A stretch of DNA of 64,000 nt from Moraxellaceae bacterium (lineage in GTDB: Bacteria > Pseudomonadota > Gammaproteobacteria > Pseudomonadales > Moraxellaceae), in NCBI GenBank assembly GCA_024234595.1, contig JACKNZ010000009.1:62001-126000 (forward strand), written 5' to 3'. The notes beneath the pieces are model-generated. The model saw only the letters and a list, made by a program, of their open reading frames with translations. It had not been told where the DNA came from and did not search any database. Numbering within the stretch: the first letter of the stretch is position 1; every line of letters begins with the position of its first letter. Positions 43,337 to 52,345 of this stretch are shown here, piece after piece. Made by a program: the position numbers and the translations under genes.

Positions 43337-46300
43337 ATGTTATCCAGCACCGAAGCGTGGACTCAACAAACCCGTCAGAGCTGTTTAGATGTATGTGCCG
43401 CTTATGATAATCCATTGTTTTTAGCCTTTGCCGAACGTGCTTTACGAGCATTGTTAGCAGATGAATTACGTCGCTATACCCCTCATTCTTTGTCAGCTTG
43501 TTTATGGGGCTTTTGGCAATTTGTGATTGACAGTCGTCAAGAAGTCAATATTCGGGTTTTTAATCCAGAGCCAGTTAAAGAGGGGTGGCGTGCCGAAGGC
43601 AGCGTGATTGAGCTTTATGGCACAGAAATGCCTTTTTTGCTCAATACCTTGCGTATGGCTTTGTATCGCGGTGGTTATGATGTCAGTGTCTTGATGGATG
43701 TTAATATCGCTTTACGTCGTAATCGGTATTTTCAAATTACAGAAATTCCTAAACCGAGTAGTGCGAATAGCGAAGAATATCGCACCTTGATTCATATTGA
43801 ATTAGCCGATTTGTATGAGGGAGAAGCATTAAAAGCCCTAGAAACCTGTATTCATGATGCCATAGGCATGCTCAAAAAGGTTGTCGATAGTTTTCCGCGC
43901 ATGCAAACTTTAGTACGAGATGCTGCTCAAAAACTTATCGAAAAAATGCCTAAAGAAGGCGATGCTGCGGTATTGCGGATGGAGGCTCATGCTTTTTTGC
44001 AATGGTTAATGCGTGGTCACTTTACCTTTTTGGCCGTTAAATATATCAACGAGCAAGGGGTAGAAGAAAATACAGGTTTAGGAGCATGGCCGAGTTTGCA
44101 TTTAGATTGGTTAGATGCCACAAAAACTCAAAGTACCGAAGTTAAATTATTATTTGGCAAATCGTTAACGCGCTCACCAATTCACCATGACCGCTATGCT
44201 GATGTCATTATTGCGCCGATGCCTGATGGCAAAAGTGAATATCGTTTTTTTGGTTTATATACCAGTCGTGTTAATCAGCATGACCCCATGACCATGCCTG
44301 TGTTGCGTCACAAAATTACCACGGTCGATATTTTTTCGGGCTTACGCAAAGTGAGTCACGATGGCCGAAATTTTGACCGTATGTTGCGTACCCATCCGCG
44401 TGATGAATTATTGCTCTCTAGCGAACAAGATTTGCTTGGTGCATTTTTGCCAATGGTCAAGCAAAAATATGGTAATGAACTACGTTTTATTTGGCGTTTA
44501 GACCCGTGGAAACGGTTTATTTCTGTTTTTATATACTTGTCAAAATCTTTATATAATCAAACATTTGTGAGTCGTACCAGTGAGTTTTTACAAGCACGCT
44601 TTAATGCCAGTGATGCGGTGATGACACCTTACGTGTCGGAGCATCGTTGGATACGACTCCATGCTTTATTGGTCTTTGAAGATAAAAGCCCACCGCGCAT
44701 TAACATCGAAGAAACCGAAGGTGTGCTAAAACGTTTGGCGCGTACTTGGGAAGATGAATTACTGAGCATATTGATGAGCAAGTACCAATCGGTATTGGCT
44801 AACCAATTGTATCGTCGTTATCAAGATGTTTTTCCCGAAGCCTATAAAGATACCTATAAACCGCAAGAGGCAATGGCTGATATTGCCTTGTTAGAAACCT
44901 TGCGCGTTGATACCGCATTGGCGGTTGAGGTCTCACCTACCGAAGGTCGTACAGCGCGTTTTAAGATTTTACAGTGGCATCAACAATTATCCTTGTCGAG
45001 AGTGATGCCGATTTTAGAAAGCTTTGGCTTAAAAGTATTGCAAGAGCAAGCCTTCCCTTTATTACATGAAGATAACTGTTTGTGGTTGCACGATTTTAGA
45101 ACGGAATTGCCCGATAGCTTGCCTAAAGAAGCCTTTGTACAAACCTTGGCTTATGTGCGTGAAGCCATGCAGGTCTTGTGGCAAGGTGGGGTAGAGGCAG
45201 ATGTATTTAATCGTTTAGTCACGGTATTACCTTGCCGTTGGCGCGAAGCACATATTTTTAGGGTGTTATCGGCCTATTTAAAACAAGTCGCTTTTCCTTT
45301 ATCGGCACAAGCACAGGTCGAAGCACTCACGCGTTTCCCCCATGTAGGACGGAGCTTATTAGAGTTATTTCAAACACGTTTTGATCCAAGCATCAATACC
45401 GACCGCCAAGAACGTCAAGATGCAGTCATTAAACGTATTGAGCTTGCCTTAGATAAAATTGGCTCTGTTGGTGATGAACGAGTGTTACGTGAGTTAATGG
45501 ATGTAATGCTTGCGATAGTGCGTACCAATTTTTATATAAATAATGCCATCCAGCAGCAACGTGTTTCTATCAAGATAGATTCGCAACAACTACGTAACAT
45601 TCCTGACCCTAAGCCGTGGCGCGAGATTTTTGTGTATAGCCCTGACGTTATTGGCTTACATCTTCGATTTGGGGCAGTGGCACGCGGTGGGATTCGTTGG
45701 TCAGATAGACCCGAAGATTTTAGAACAGAAGTGCTAGGTTTGGTTAAAGCACAACAAGTCAAAAATGCCGTGATTGTACCTGTGGGAGCTAAAGGTGCGT
45801 TTGTCGTGCGTACCCAATATGGCGATAAATATGATATAGCCATTAACGCCTATCAAGAGTTTTTACGGGGCTTATTAGATATTACCGACAACCGTCAAAA
45901 AGACAAAATCATTCCGCCAAAACAAGTAGTGTGTTATGACGGCCAAGATGCTTATTTAGTGGTTGCAGCAGACAAAGGCACAGCAACTTTTTCGGACACA
46001 GCCAATGCGGTGGCTGCTGAGTACCAGTTTTGGTTGGGTGATGCTTTTGCATCGGGTGGTAGCAATGGTTATGACCACAAAAAAATTGGCATTACCGCGC
46101 GAGGAGCCTTTGTATCATTAGCTCGATTAGCGCGCGAAGCAGGTTTTGACCCCTACAATGAGCCATTTAGCATGGTTGGCATTGGTGATATGTCGGGTGA
46201 TGTCTTTGGTAATGGCTTACTACAAAGTCAGCATATTCGCTTACAAGCGGCTTTTAATCATAACTATATTTTTATTGACCCCTATCCTGATCCAGCCGTC

Positions 46301-48070
46301 AGTTATGCCGAACGGCAACGGTTGTTTGCCTTGCCTCAAAGTAACTGGCCAGACTATAACCGCGAGTTAATGTCCGAAGGTGGCGGTATTTTTTCGCGTA
46401 GTGAGCGCAAAATTCAGCTTAGCGAAGAAATGAAAGATATGCTCATGGTACAAGCCGATGTGTTGTCTGCTGATGAATTAGTACGCGCCATTTTAAAAAT
46501 GCCTGTTGATGTACTATGGAATGGTGGCATTGGTACTTATGTTAAAGCCAGTGATGAAAGTCATTTAGATGTAGGCGATAGAACAAACGATGGTGTGCGC
46601 GTTAACGCCAATCAGTTACGCGCTAGGATTGTTTGTGAAGGGGGAAATTTAGGCTTTACTCAACGTGCGCGGATTGAGTATCAGCTTAATGGCGGTTTGT
46701 CTCATACCGATTTTATTGATAATTCGGGAGGAGTTGATTGCTCCGACCATGAAGTTAATATCAAAATCTTTTTACAGCGTGAGCAACAGGCTAAGCGTTT
46801 ATCGTTTGATGATTACAAAAAATTATTAGCCGAATGGCGCGATGAAATTGCTCGCTCAGTGTTGGCTAATAACCAACGGCAAACCCAGTTTTTGGCGATA
46901 GCTAACCATCATGCCTTGTTGCGTCATCGAGAGTACGCAGTGTTGGCAGACTTTTTGGAGCATCATGCCAAATTAGATAGACAATTAGAAGCTTTGCCTG
47001 ATGTGCGTACATGGGAGTCACGAGGCCGTATTCAACAGCCTTTAACCCGTGCAGAGTTGGCTATTTTATTGTCATATACCAAAAATTGGCTCAAGTCTGC
47101 ATTGGCGACCGCGGAGTTGTTTGATGACAAGCAGTTATTAGCCGAAGCTCAGGGAGTTTTTCCTTTAGCGATTCGTAAAAACTATGCCAGTACCTTGTTA
47201 AAGCATCCGCTGGCTGTTTCATTGGCTGCAACACGACTTGCAAGTTTAATGACGGAACGCTTGGGAATGGGAGCTTTACCGCGCTTGTTGACTCAAGAAG
47301 GCAGTAGTGCCCTCAAGTTAGCGCGTGCTTTTATGGTGGCACGGGTATTGTTGGGGCTAGATGAGTTATGGTATCAGCTCGATAATTGTCAGCATTTGCC
47401 TGATGATGTGTTATTACCACAATATGCTGCCTTGCAGAGATATGCACGTCGTGCAACAGGATGGCTGTTAAGTTATAGCAACAAACCCAGCCAAGAAATT
47501 ATCGCCTCATTTAATATTTTATTGCCGCTGTTAAATGATTTGCCGCACCATTTGAGCCATAAACGCTTAGAATCTTGGCAAAATGCTAAAAATAATTTAG
47601 TGGCCAAAGGTTTGCCAGATGCTTTAGCAGTACGTTTGGCTTCATTAGATCAAATTTTACCGTTGTTAGATATGTGTCGCTTATCATTGGATTTACAAGT
47701 ATCGGTAGAAAATGTTGCCTATGTTTATGAAATTGTTGAAGATACTTTGAGCTTGATGGAAGTGCAGCGAGCATTACAAGATTTAACGGTGGCTAATCCG
47801 TGGGAAGCGGCTGCCCGTGACCAGTTGCGTACAGGCTTGCTCAAAGATATGGCTACCTTAACTCAAGATGTATTGGAACAGTGGAAAGCGTCACAAACGC
47901 CATTGCATACTTGGCTCGCCTTGTGGTTACACCAGCATCAACAAGCGTTTAGTGATTGGCGACAATTTAGATGTCGTTTGAGTCCCAGCGATTTAACAAA
48001 TTATGCCCCTTATGTCGTGCTAACTTCGCAGTTACATCGCTTATTACAACAACTAGCTCAAGATAGGTAG
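43337..48070 (+). CDS. gdhB: NAD-specific glutamate dehydrogenase, large type
   Basis: Oxidative deamination of glutamate to 2-oxoglutarate. At 1577 residues it belongs to the very large bacterial NAD-GDH class. An N-terminal ACT-like/regulatory half (about 1-700) precedes the catalytic region. Landmarks there are RGGIRWSDRPEDFRTEVLGL, VPVGAKGAFVVR (catalytic Lys), GIGDMSGDVFGNGLL and ARIVCEGGNLGFTQRARIEY. AACGAGGGAA lies upstream of the ATG. Confidence 0.96.
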   Translation: MLSSTEAWTQQTRQSCLDVCAAYDNPLFLAFAERALRALLADELRRYTPHSLSACLWGFWQFVIDSRQEVNIRVFNPEPVKEGWRAEGSVIELYGTEMPFLLNTLRMALYRGGYDVSVLMDVNIALRRNRYFQITEIPKPSSANSEEYRTLIHIELADLYEGEALKALETCIHDAIGMLKKVVDSFPRMQTLVRDAAQKLIEKMPKEGDAAVLRMEAHAFLQWLMRGHFTFLAVKYINEQGVEENTGLGAWPSLHLDWLDATKTQSTEVKLLFGKSLTRSPIHHDRYADVIIAPMPDGKSEYRFFGLYTSRVNQHDPMTMPVLRHKITTVDIFSGLRKVSHDGRNFDRMLRTHPRDELLLSSEQDLLGAFLPMVKQKYGNELRFIWRLDPWKRFISVFIYLSKSLYNQTFVSRTSEFLQARFNASDAVMTPYVSEHRWIRLHALLVFEDKSPPRINIEETEGVLKRLARTWEDELLSILMSKYQSVLANQLYRRYQDVFPEAYKDTYKPQEAMADIALLETLRVDTALAVEVSPTEGRTARFKILQWHQQLSLSRVMPILESFGLKVLQEQAFPLLHEDNCLWLHDFRTELPDSLPKEAFVQTLAYVREAMQVLWQGGVEADVFNRLVTVLPCRWREAHIFRVLSAYLKQVAFPLSAQAQVEALTRFPHVGRSLLELFQTRFDPSINTDRQERQDAVIKRIELALDKIGSVGDERVLRELMDVMLAIVRTNFYINNAIQQQRVSIKIDSQQLRNIPDPKPWREIFVYSPDVIGLHLRFGAVARGGIRWSDRPEDFRTEVLGLVKAQQVKNAVIVPVGAKGAFVVRTQYGDKYDIAINAYQEFLRGLLDITDNRQKDKIIPPKQVVCYDGQDAYLVVAADKGTATFSDTANAVAAEYQFWLGDAFASGGSNGYDHKKIGITARGAFVSLARLAREAGFDPYNEPFSMVGIGDMSGDVFGNGLLQSQHIRLQAAFNHNYIFIDPYPDPAVSYAERQRLFALPQSNWPDYNRELMSEGGGIFSRSERKIQLSEEMKDMLMVQADVLSADELVRAILKMPVDVLWNGGIGTYVKASDESHLDVGDRTNDGVRVNANQLRARIVCEGGNLGFTQRARIEYQLNGGLSHTDFIDNSGGVDCSDHEVNIKIFLQREQQAKRLSFDDYKKLLAEWRDEIARSVLANNQRQTQFLAIANHHALLRHREYAVLADFLEHHAKLDRQLEALPDVRTWESRGRIQQPLTRAELAILLSYTKNWLKSALATAELFDDKQLLAEAQGVFPLAIRKNYASTLLKHPLAVSLAATRLASLMTERLGMGALPRLLTQEGSSALKLARAFMVARVLLGLDELWYQLDNCQHLPDDVLLPQYAALQRYARRATGWLLSYSNKPSQEIIASFNILLPLLNDLPHHLSHKRLESWQNAKNNLVAKGLPDALAVRLASLDQILPLLDMCRLSLDLQVSVENVAYVYEIVEDTLSLMEVQRALQDLTVANPWEAAARDQLRTGLLKDMATLTQDVLEQWKASQTPLHTWLALWLHQHQQAFSDWRQFRCRLSPSDLTNYAPYVVLTSQLHRLLQQLAQDR

Positions 48071-48106
48071 GGGCACTATTTAATGGTGTCATAACATTCA
48101 AATAAT

Positions 48107-48133
48107 CTGCTCTCTCCAAACTGGAGAGAGCAG
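48107..48133. terminator. Hairpin between convergent gdhB and START gene
   Basis: CTGCTCTCTCC and GGAGAGAGCAG form a perfect 11-pair stem with a five-base loop. There is no clear T run on either side. It may slow or stop transcription from both directions. Confidence 0.5.
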
Positions 48134-48138
48134 AGAGC

Positions 48139-48840
48139 TTATTCAAAAAACGTAAAAGTGATGGGGGCTTTTTTATCCTGATATTGTGGCATAGCCATCA
48201 TGCGACGCATTCCCATCATATTGGTATAAGGGGCTTTACCTTGTATAAAGTTAACTGCCCATGAGGGAGCACCTGCACCTGGGTCAATATAGCCTTCAGA
48301 CTCTAATAATGTTTGATTATCCCCTTGAGGTGTCAGTTTGATAATGTAATCCTCGGTTTCCATGCGCTCATAAGGTTTTTGTGTTGGCAGATAATCACGT
48401 AGCGACACCATTTTGATAATCACATAAGGTTTTTTGGATGTCATTGGTTCAATGGTGGCTTTCATTACTACGTCACGGTCAGCCATGCCCACAGGAGCAT
48501 TATGTACAAGATAAAAAATGAATTCTTTATCAGAGACTTTTTTAAGTAGTTTTGACTCCAGAACCTCAAAATACCAGCGTTTATAATTATCAACATCTGA
48601 TTGTAAGCGAGCAACAACATCAATCGGATAGTCAAAAAGTGCTTCTACTTTAAAAGAGCGAATACTTTTGCCATCTTCGTTTTTGACATAAGCTTTGATA
48701 TTATGACGGCGATCGTATTTAGCCAAACGCCAACCATCTTTTGTCTCAGCTTCTGCGCGTAAATCTTCTAAGGCCTTAATCGCAAATGCACTGTTGGACA
48801 GTGCACCTATCATTAAAGCCAGTGTGATTTTTTTTAACAT
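48139..48840 (-). CDS. Exported START-domain protein, paralogue 1
   Basis: A 233-residue protein with a signal peptide (MLKKITLALMIGALSNSAFA) and a START/SRPBCC lipid-binding fold. Landmarks are LQSDVDNYKRWYFEV, YLVHNAPVGMADRDVVMKA and GYIDPGAGAPSWAVNFIQGK. Probably binds a hydrophobic ligand in the periplasm; ligand unknown. It is the second of two adjacent paralogues on the minus strand, about 50 bases after the other. Confidence 0.8.
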   Translation of the reverse strand: MLKKITLALMIGALSNSAFAIKALEDLRAEAETKDGWRLAKYDRRHNIKAYVKNEDGKSIRSFKVEALFDYPIDVVARLQSDVDNYKRWYFEVLESKLLKKVSDKEFIFYLVHNAPVGMADRDVVMKATIEPMTSKKPYVIIKMVSLRDYLPTQKPYERMETEDYIIKLTPQGDNQTLLESEGYIDPGAGAPSWAVNFIQGKAPYTNMMGMRRMMAMPQYQDKKAPITFTFFE

Positions 48841-48890
48841 AGTATCGCCCTCTAATTATCATTTTATTTTGTGTTGTAAATAGCCATAAG

Positions 48891-49583
48891 TTATTCAAAG
48901 AACTCATATGGCAAGGGTTCTTTGCTATCTTTATATTGAGGTAAAGTCGCCATCCGTCGAATACCCATCATGTTGGTATATGGCCCTTTGCCTTGCACAA
49001 AATTAATTGCCCAAGCGGGAGACGAGCCACCAGGATTGATAAAGCCTTCGACTTCGCGGAGGGTTTGCGTTTTACTTAACGGAGTGTAACGAACAATATA
49101 GTTCTCTGCCACCATGCGTTCGTATGGGGGTCTAATTGGCATATAATCGGGAACTGACGTCATTTTTAATTGCACATAGGGTTGTTTTTTATTCATTGGT
49201 TCAATCACAGTACGTAAAATCACATCACGATCTGGCAAGCCAATTGGAGCATCATGCACAACATAAAAGTAAAACTCGCGATTAGATACTTTCTTAAGAA
49301 ACTTAACTTCGGTAGTGGCAAAATACCAACGCATATAATTATCAACATCTGATTGCACACGCAACAATGTCTCAATTGGTGCATCAATAACGGCCTCTAC
49401 TTTAAAAGAACGAATTTTTTGTCCTTCTTCGTTTTTGATATACACCTTGATTTTATGACGAGAGTCATTTTTTTGTAACTTCCAACCGTTATCTTCGGGA
49501 CTAACATCTCTTAAATCATCAAGATTCGCAGATACTTGTGTTGCACCAACTAGCATTAGTAATGCTAATATTTTTTTATTCAT
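48891..49583 (-). CDS. Exported START-domain protein, paralogue 2
   Basis: Closely related to the adjacent START protein. The ATG at 49583 (MNKKILALLMLVGATQVSAN) gives a signal peptide and 230 residues; GAGGG lies upstream. Shared landmarks are VQSDVDNYMRWYFAT, YVVHDAPIGLPDRDVIL and WAINFVQGKGPYTNMMG. Tandem duplication is the simplest explanation. Confidence 0.8.
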   Translation of the reverse strand: MNKKILALLMLVGATQVSANLDDLRDVSPEDNGWKLQKNDSRHKIKVYIKNEEGQKIRSFKVEAVIDAPIETLLRVQSDVDNYMRWYFATTEVKFLKKVSNREFYFYVVHDAPIGLPDRDVILRTVIEPMNKKQPYVQLKMTSVPDYMPIRPPYERMVAENYIVRYTPLSKTQTLREVEGFINPGGSSPAWAINFVQGKGPYTNMMGIRRMATLPQYKDSKEPLPYEFFE

Positions 49584-49797
49584 GGTTATTTGCCCTCGTG
49601 TATAACTAATTTTTATCTGTGTGAGTTGTTGTTGGTAAAAATAAGATGTTTTTGGTTTTACTTCTAAGTTAAGCATAGAGCATTTATGTCATCTATATAA
49701 GTAACAAATTGTGTATTTTTTCGGCGGTTGGTGAGAAAGAGGTCAAGATTTGTGCTTTTTAAGATAAGTTTTGTGGTACTAAAGTTCTAATATTGAG

Positions 49798-50406
49798 TTA
49801 GATGTTAAATCTACGTTGTAGATGATAAGTTAACTTTTGGCTAACTTCTAGCAAAGAAGGGCAGTCCTTAATATGTGCTGACATTTGTGTCATTTGTAAG
49901 CCTGCATAGCCACAAGGGTTGATACGCGTAAAAGGCTCTAAATCCATATCGACATTGAGCGAAAAACCATGATAGCTACAACCACGCCGAATGCGCAATC
50001 CTAAAGAGGCGATTTTGTGAGCACCCACATATACGCCATGCGCGTCGCGGTTTGGCCATGCTTCAATGGCATAATCCTGTAAGGTATTCACAATACAGTC
50101 TTCGATGTTTTCGACTAACTCACGAACACCTATTCCAAGTCGTTTGACATCAAATAAACAATAACCCACTAACTGTCCTTGTCCATGATATGTCACTTGG
50201 CCACCACGGTCGGTTTTAATTGTCGGAATACTACCAGCGTTTAATATATGTTCGGCCTTGCCTGCTTGTCCCAACGTAAACACCGCAGGATGTTCTAATA
50301 ACCATAATTCATCGGGCGTTTCGGGCGTGCGAGAATCGGTAAAATCGCGCATTTGTTGCCATACTTGTTCAAAAGGCACACAACCCAACTGTTTAATTAT
50401 CAACAT
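49798..50406 (-). CDS. lipB: Octanoyl-[ACP]-protein N-octanoyltransferase LipB
   Basis: Transfers octanoyl from acyl carrier protein to lipoate-dependent proteins. The 202-residue protein has TDRGGQVTYHGQGQLVGY, the conserved Lys in GAHKIASLGLRIRRG, and YHGFSLNVDMD with the catalytic Cys in RINPCGYAG. Its ATG overlaps the ybeD stop by one base (TAATG). Confidence 0.95.
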   Translation of the reverse strand: MLIIKQLGCVPFEQVWQQMRDFTDSRTPETPDELWLLEHPAVFTLGQAGKAEHILNAGSIPTIKTDRGGQVTYHGQGQLVGYCLFDVKRLGIGVRELVENIEDCIVNTLQDYAIEAWPNRDAHGVYVGAHKIASLGLRIRRGCSYHGFSLNVDMDLEPFTRINPCGYAGLQMTQMSAHIKDCPSLLEVSQKLTYHLQRRFNI

Positions 50407-50696
50407 TAGTAAACCAACTTGATTTCGGGGGCTGCATTAAAGTCGGCATACAAGGCGTTAATTTGTTGGTGCGTTTCTAAATAAACTTCAATCGTAACAG
50501 ACAAATATTTGCCACCACTCGAAGGGCGCATAGTCATGGTACTTGCATCAAAACTAGGGCAATGTTTGCAGGCAATATTGGCGACAACTTGAGCTAAAGG
50601 ATATTGCATTTCGCCCAACACTTTAAAAGCATGAGTGCGTGGGAGTTGCCATGCTTCAATATTTTGAACGGTCATTGGATTAGGGCTGGTACTCAT
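50406..50696 (-). CDS. ybeD: DUF493 (YbeD-family) protein
   Basis: A 96-residue ACT-like fold protein usually encoded before lipB. The family stretch FKVLGEMQYPLAQVVANIA and RPSSGGKYLSVTIEVYLE is present. Function unknown; conserved linkage to lipB suggests a regulatory role in lipoylation. Confidence 0.9.
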   Translation of the reverse strand: MSTSPNPMTVQNIEAWQLPRTHAFKVLGEMQYPLAQVVANIACKHCPSFDASTMTMRPSSGGKYLSVTIEVYLETHQQINALYADFNAAPEIKLVY

Positions 50697-50768
50697 GTGT
50701 CTCTCTATACAGTTTTGCTAGCGTGATACTAATTTTTTAGATGGGGGTTTGGCTGTGTTTTTCAATTC

Positions 50769-50911
50769 AGGACTTACTCATGTCGCCGAAATTGGCGCGT
50801 TTTGTGAATTCTCCCCAACCATCCTTTATAAAAGGAGGGAGTTTCCACCCTTTTCAAAGGGGGGACTCAGGGGGATTTAACGAACAAATAAACGATAACC
50901 GCGTAAGTCCT
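50769..50911. repeat. MITE-like element, copy B (different core)
   Basis: Ends AGGACTTAC and GCGTAAGTCCT match copies A and C, but the core is the CCCC/GGGG type seen at 3866-3936 (ATCCTTTATAAAAGGAGG and CCCTTTTCAAAGGGGG). No coding capacity. Confidence 0.8.
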
Positions 50912-50927
50912 AAATTGTTAGATGAAC

Positions 50928-50951
50928 AATCCCTTCGGCAAGGAAGGGATT
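50928..50951. terminator. Hairpin after MITE copy B
   Basis: AATCCCTTC and GAAGGGATT form nine pairs around a six-base loop, followed on the plus strand by TGATATTTT. It lies 20 bases beyond the dacA stop. Its T-rich side faces away from dacA, so its role is unclear. Confidence 0.4.
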
Positions 50952-50971
50952 TGATATTTTAAACTGATGTA

Positions 50972-52126
50972 TCAAAACAAATTGGCAAAAAAGCGTTTAA
51001 TACCATGCCAAATTTTGACAAAGAAATTGGCTTCTTCAACAGGTTGTAGGGTAACTAAGGCTTGCTCGGCAACGGTTTTGCCATCCAATGTGGCAACCAG
51101 CTTACCAACTTCTTGACCTTGAGTTAAAGGCGCATTTAGCGAAGGGGCTAATTGCAAACTAATTTGGAGTTTGTCTTTTTGACCTTTGGCTAAAGTCACA
51201 TTTAAGTCATTGGCCAAGCCTACCGCAACATTTTGAGCCTTACCAAACCAAACAATGGGTTTGGCTAATTCTTGGCCTTTAGGGCGAATTTGCGCTGTTT
51301 CAAAATTAGCAAAGCCCCAACTAAATAGGGCACGCGTTTGGTCGGCACGCGCTTGCATACTGTTTGTGCCCATGACCACCGAAATTAAACGCATAGAGCC
51401 ACGTTTGCTAGAGGCTGTTAAGCAATAACCAGCGGCATCGGTATGACCTGTTTTAAGACCATCAACCGTTGGGTCGGTAAACAACAAAGCATTACGATTA
51501 CCCTGTTTGATATTGTTGTAGGTAAATTCTTTTTCGGAATAAATAGGGTAGTATTTGCTACTGTCTTTTATAATGGCATGAGCTAACACGGCCATATCGT
51601 AGGCCGATGTGTAATGGCCTTCTTGGGTTAAACCTGTGGCATTTTTAAATTGGGTGTCTTTCATCCCCAAACGCTTGGCTTCGCCATTCATGAGTTCGGC
51701 AAAGGCTTCTTCTGTGCCTGCCAAATGCTCGGCAACCGCTTCGGAGGCATCATTCCCCGATTGAATGACAATACCGCGCAACATATCTAGGGCAGTCGCT
51801 GAGGTGTTAACAGGCACATACATACACGATTCGGCACTGGTACCGCGACACCACGCTTTTTCACTCATAAAAATGGGGTCATCTTCTTTAATTTGACCTT
51901 TTAAAAGACGTTGCTCTAATAAAAAGCTGGTCATCATTTTGGTTAAAGAGGCTGGGTCTAAATGGGCATGAGGATTTGATTCGGCTAATACTTGACCTGA
52001 GTCATAATCCATTAACACAAAGGCTTTGTTTTCGAGCGTTGGGGGTGTGGGGATAACCGTTGTAGCAAAGCTCATTGGGGTAAATAAGGTTGCGCTAATG
52101 GCAACGGCAATAGCAAAGCGTGACAT
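50972..52126 (-). CDS. dacA: D-alanyl-D-alanine carboxypeptidase (PBP5/6 family)
   Basis: Trims the terminal D-Ala of peptidoglycan pentapeptides. A signal peptide (about 1-21) precedes the S11 domain with S60-L-T-K63 (DPASLTKMM), SGN in VIQSGNDASEA and KTG in DGLKTGHTDAAG. The C-terminal PBP5 domain and an amphipathic tail (KIWHGIKRFFANLF) attach it to the inner membrane. Length 384. The symbol could equally be dacC, since PBP5 and PBP6 are not separable here. Confidence 0.93.
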   Translation of the reverse strand: MSRFAIAVAISATLFTPMSFATTVIPTPPTLENKAFVLMDYDSGQVLAESNPHAHLDPASLTKMMTSFLLEQRLLKGQIKEDDPIFMSEKAWCRGTSAESCMYVPVNTSATALDMLRGIVIQSGNDASEAVAEHLAGTEEAFAELMNGEAKRLGMKDTQFKNATGLTQEGHYTSAYDMAVLAHAIIKDSSKYYPIYSEKEFTYNNIKQGNRNALLFTDPTVDGLKTGHTDAAGYCLTASSKRGSMRLISVVMGTNSMQARADQTRALFSWGFANFETAQIRPKGQELAKPIVWFGKAQNVAVGLANDLNVTLAKGQKDKLQISLQLAPSLNAPLTQGQEVGKLVATLDGKTVAEQALVTLQPVEEANFFVKIWHGIKRFFANLF

Positions 52127-52164
52127 ATGTATAGCCTATCAATTAAGTCATTAAAATGAGTTGT

Positions 52165-52284
52165 GACTTACGCATTGTGCTGCAATTAGCGCGTTTTGCA
52201 CCCTCACCCCAACCCTCTCCCTCAGGGAGAGGGTTGGGGTGAGGGTGAGGGCGTGAGCAAATAAGCGATAAGCGCGTAAGTCCT
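52165..52284. repeat. MITE-like element, copy C
   Basis: Starts GACTTACGCA and ends GCGTAAGTCCT; core CCCTCACCCCAACCCTCTCC with its inverted copy. It is nearly the same as copy A outside a small difference in the loop. It lies upstream of dacA. Confidence 0.85.
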
Positions 52285-52345
52285 AGAATGTTGCGAATAC
52301 TAGCACTTTATGGCCAATAGTTTTGTATAACTTGCTTGACAAAAA

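Noticed and set aside
43193..52284. CRISPR array from repeated palindromes
   Set aside because: Copies are kilobases apart, each with its own inverted ends, without regular spacers or cas genes.
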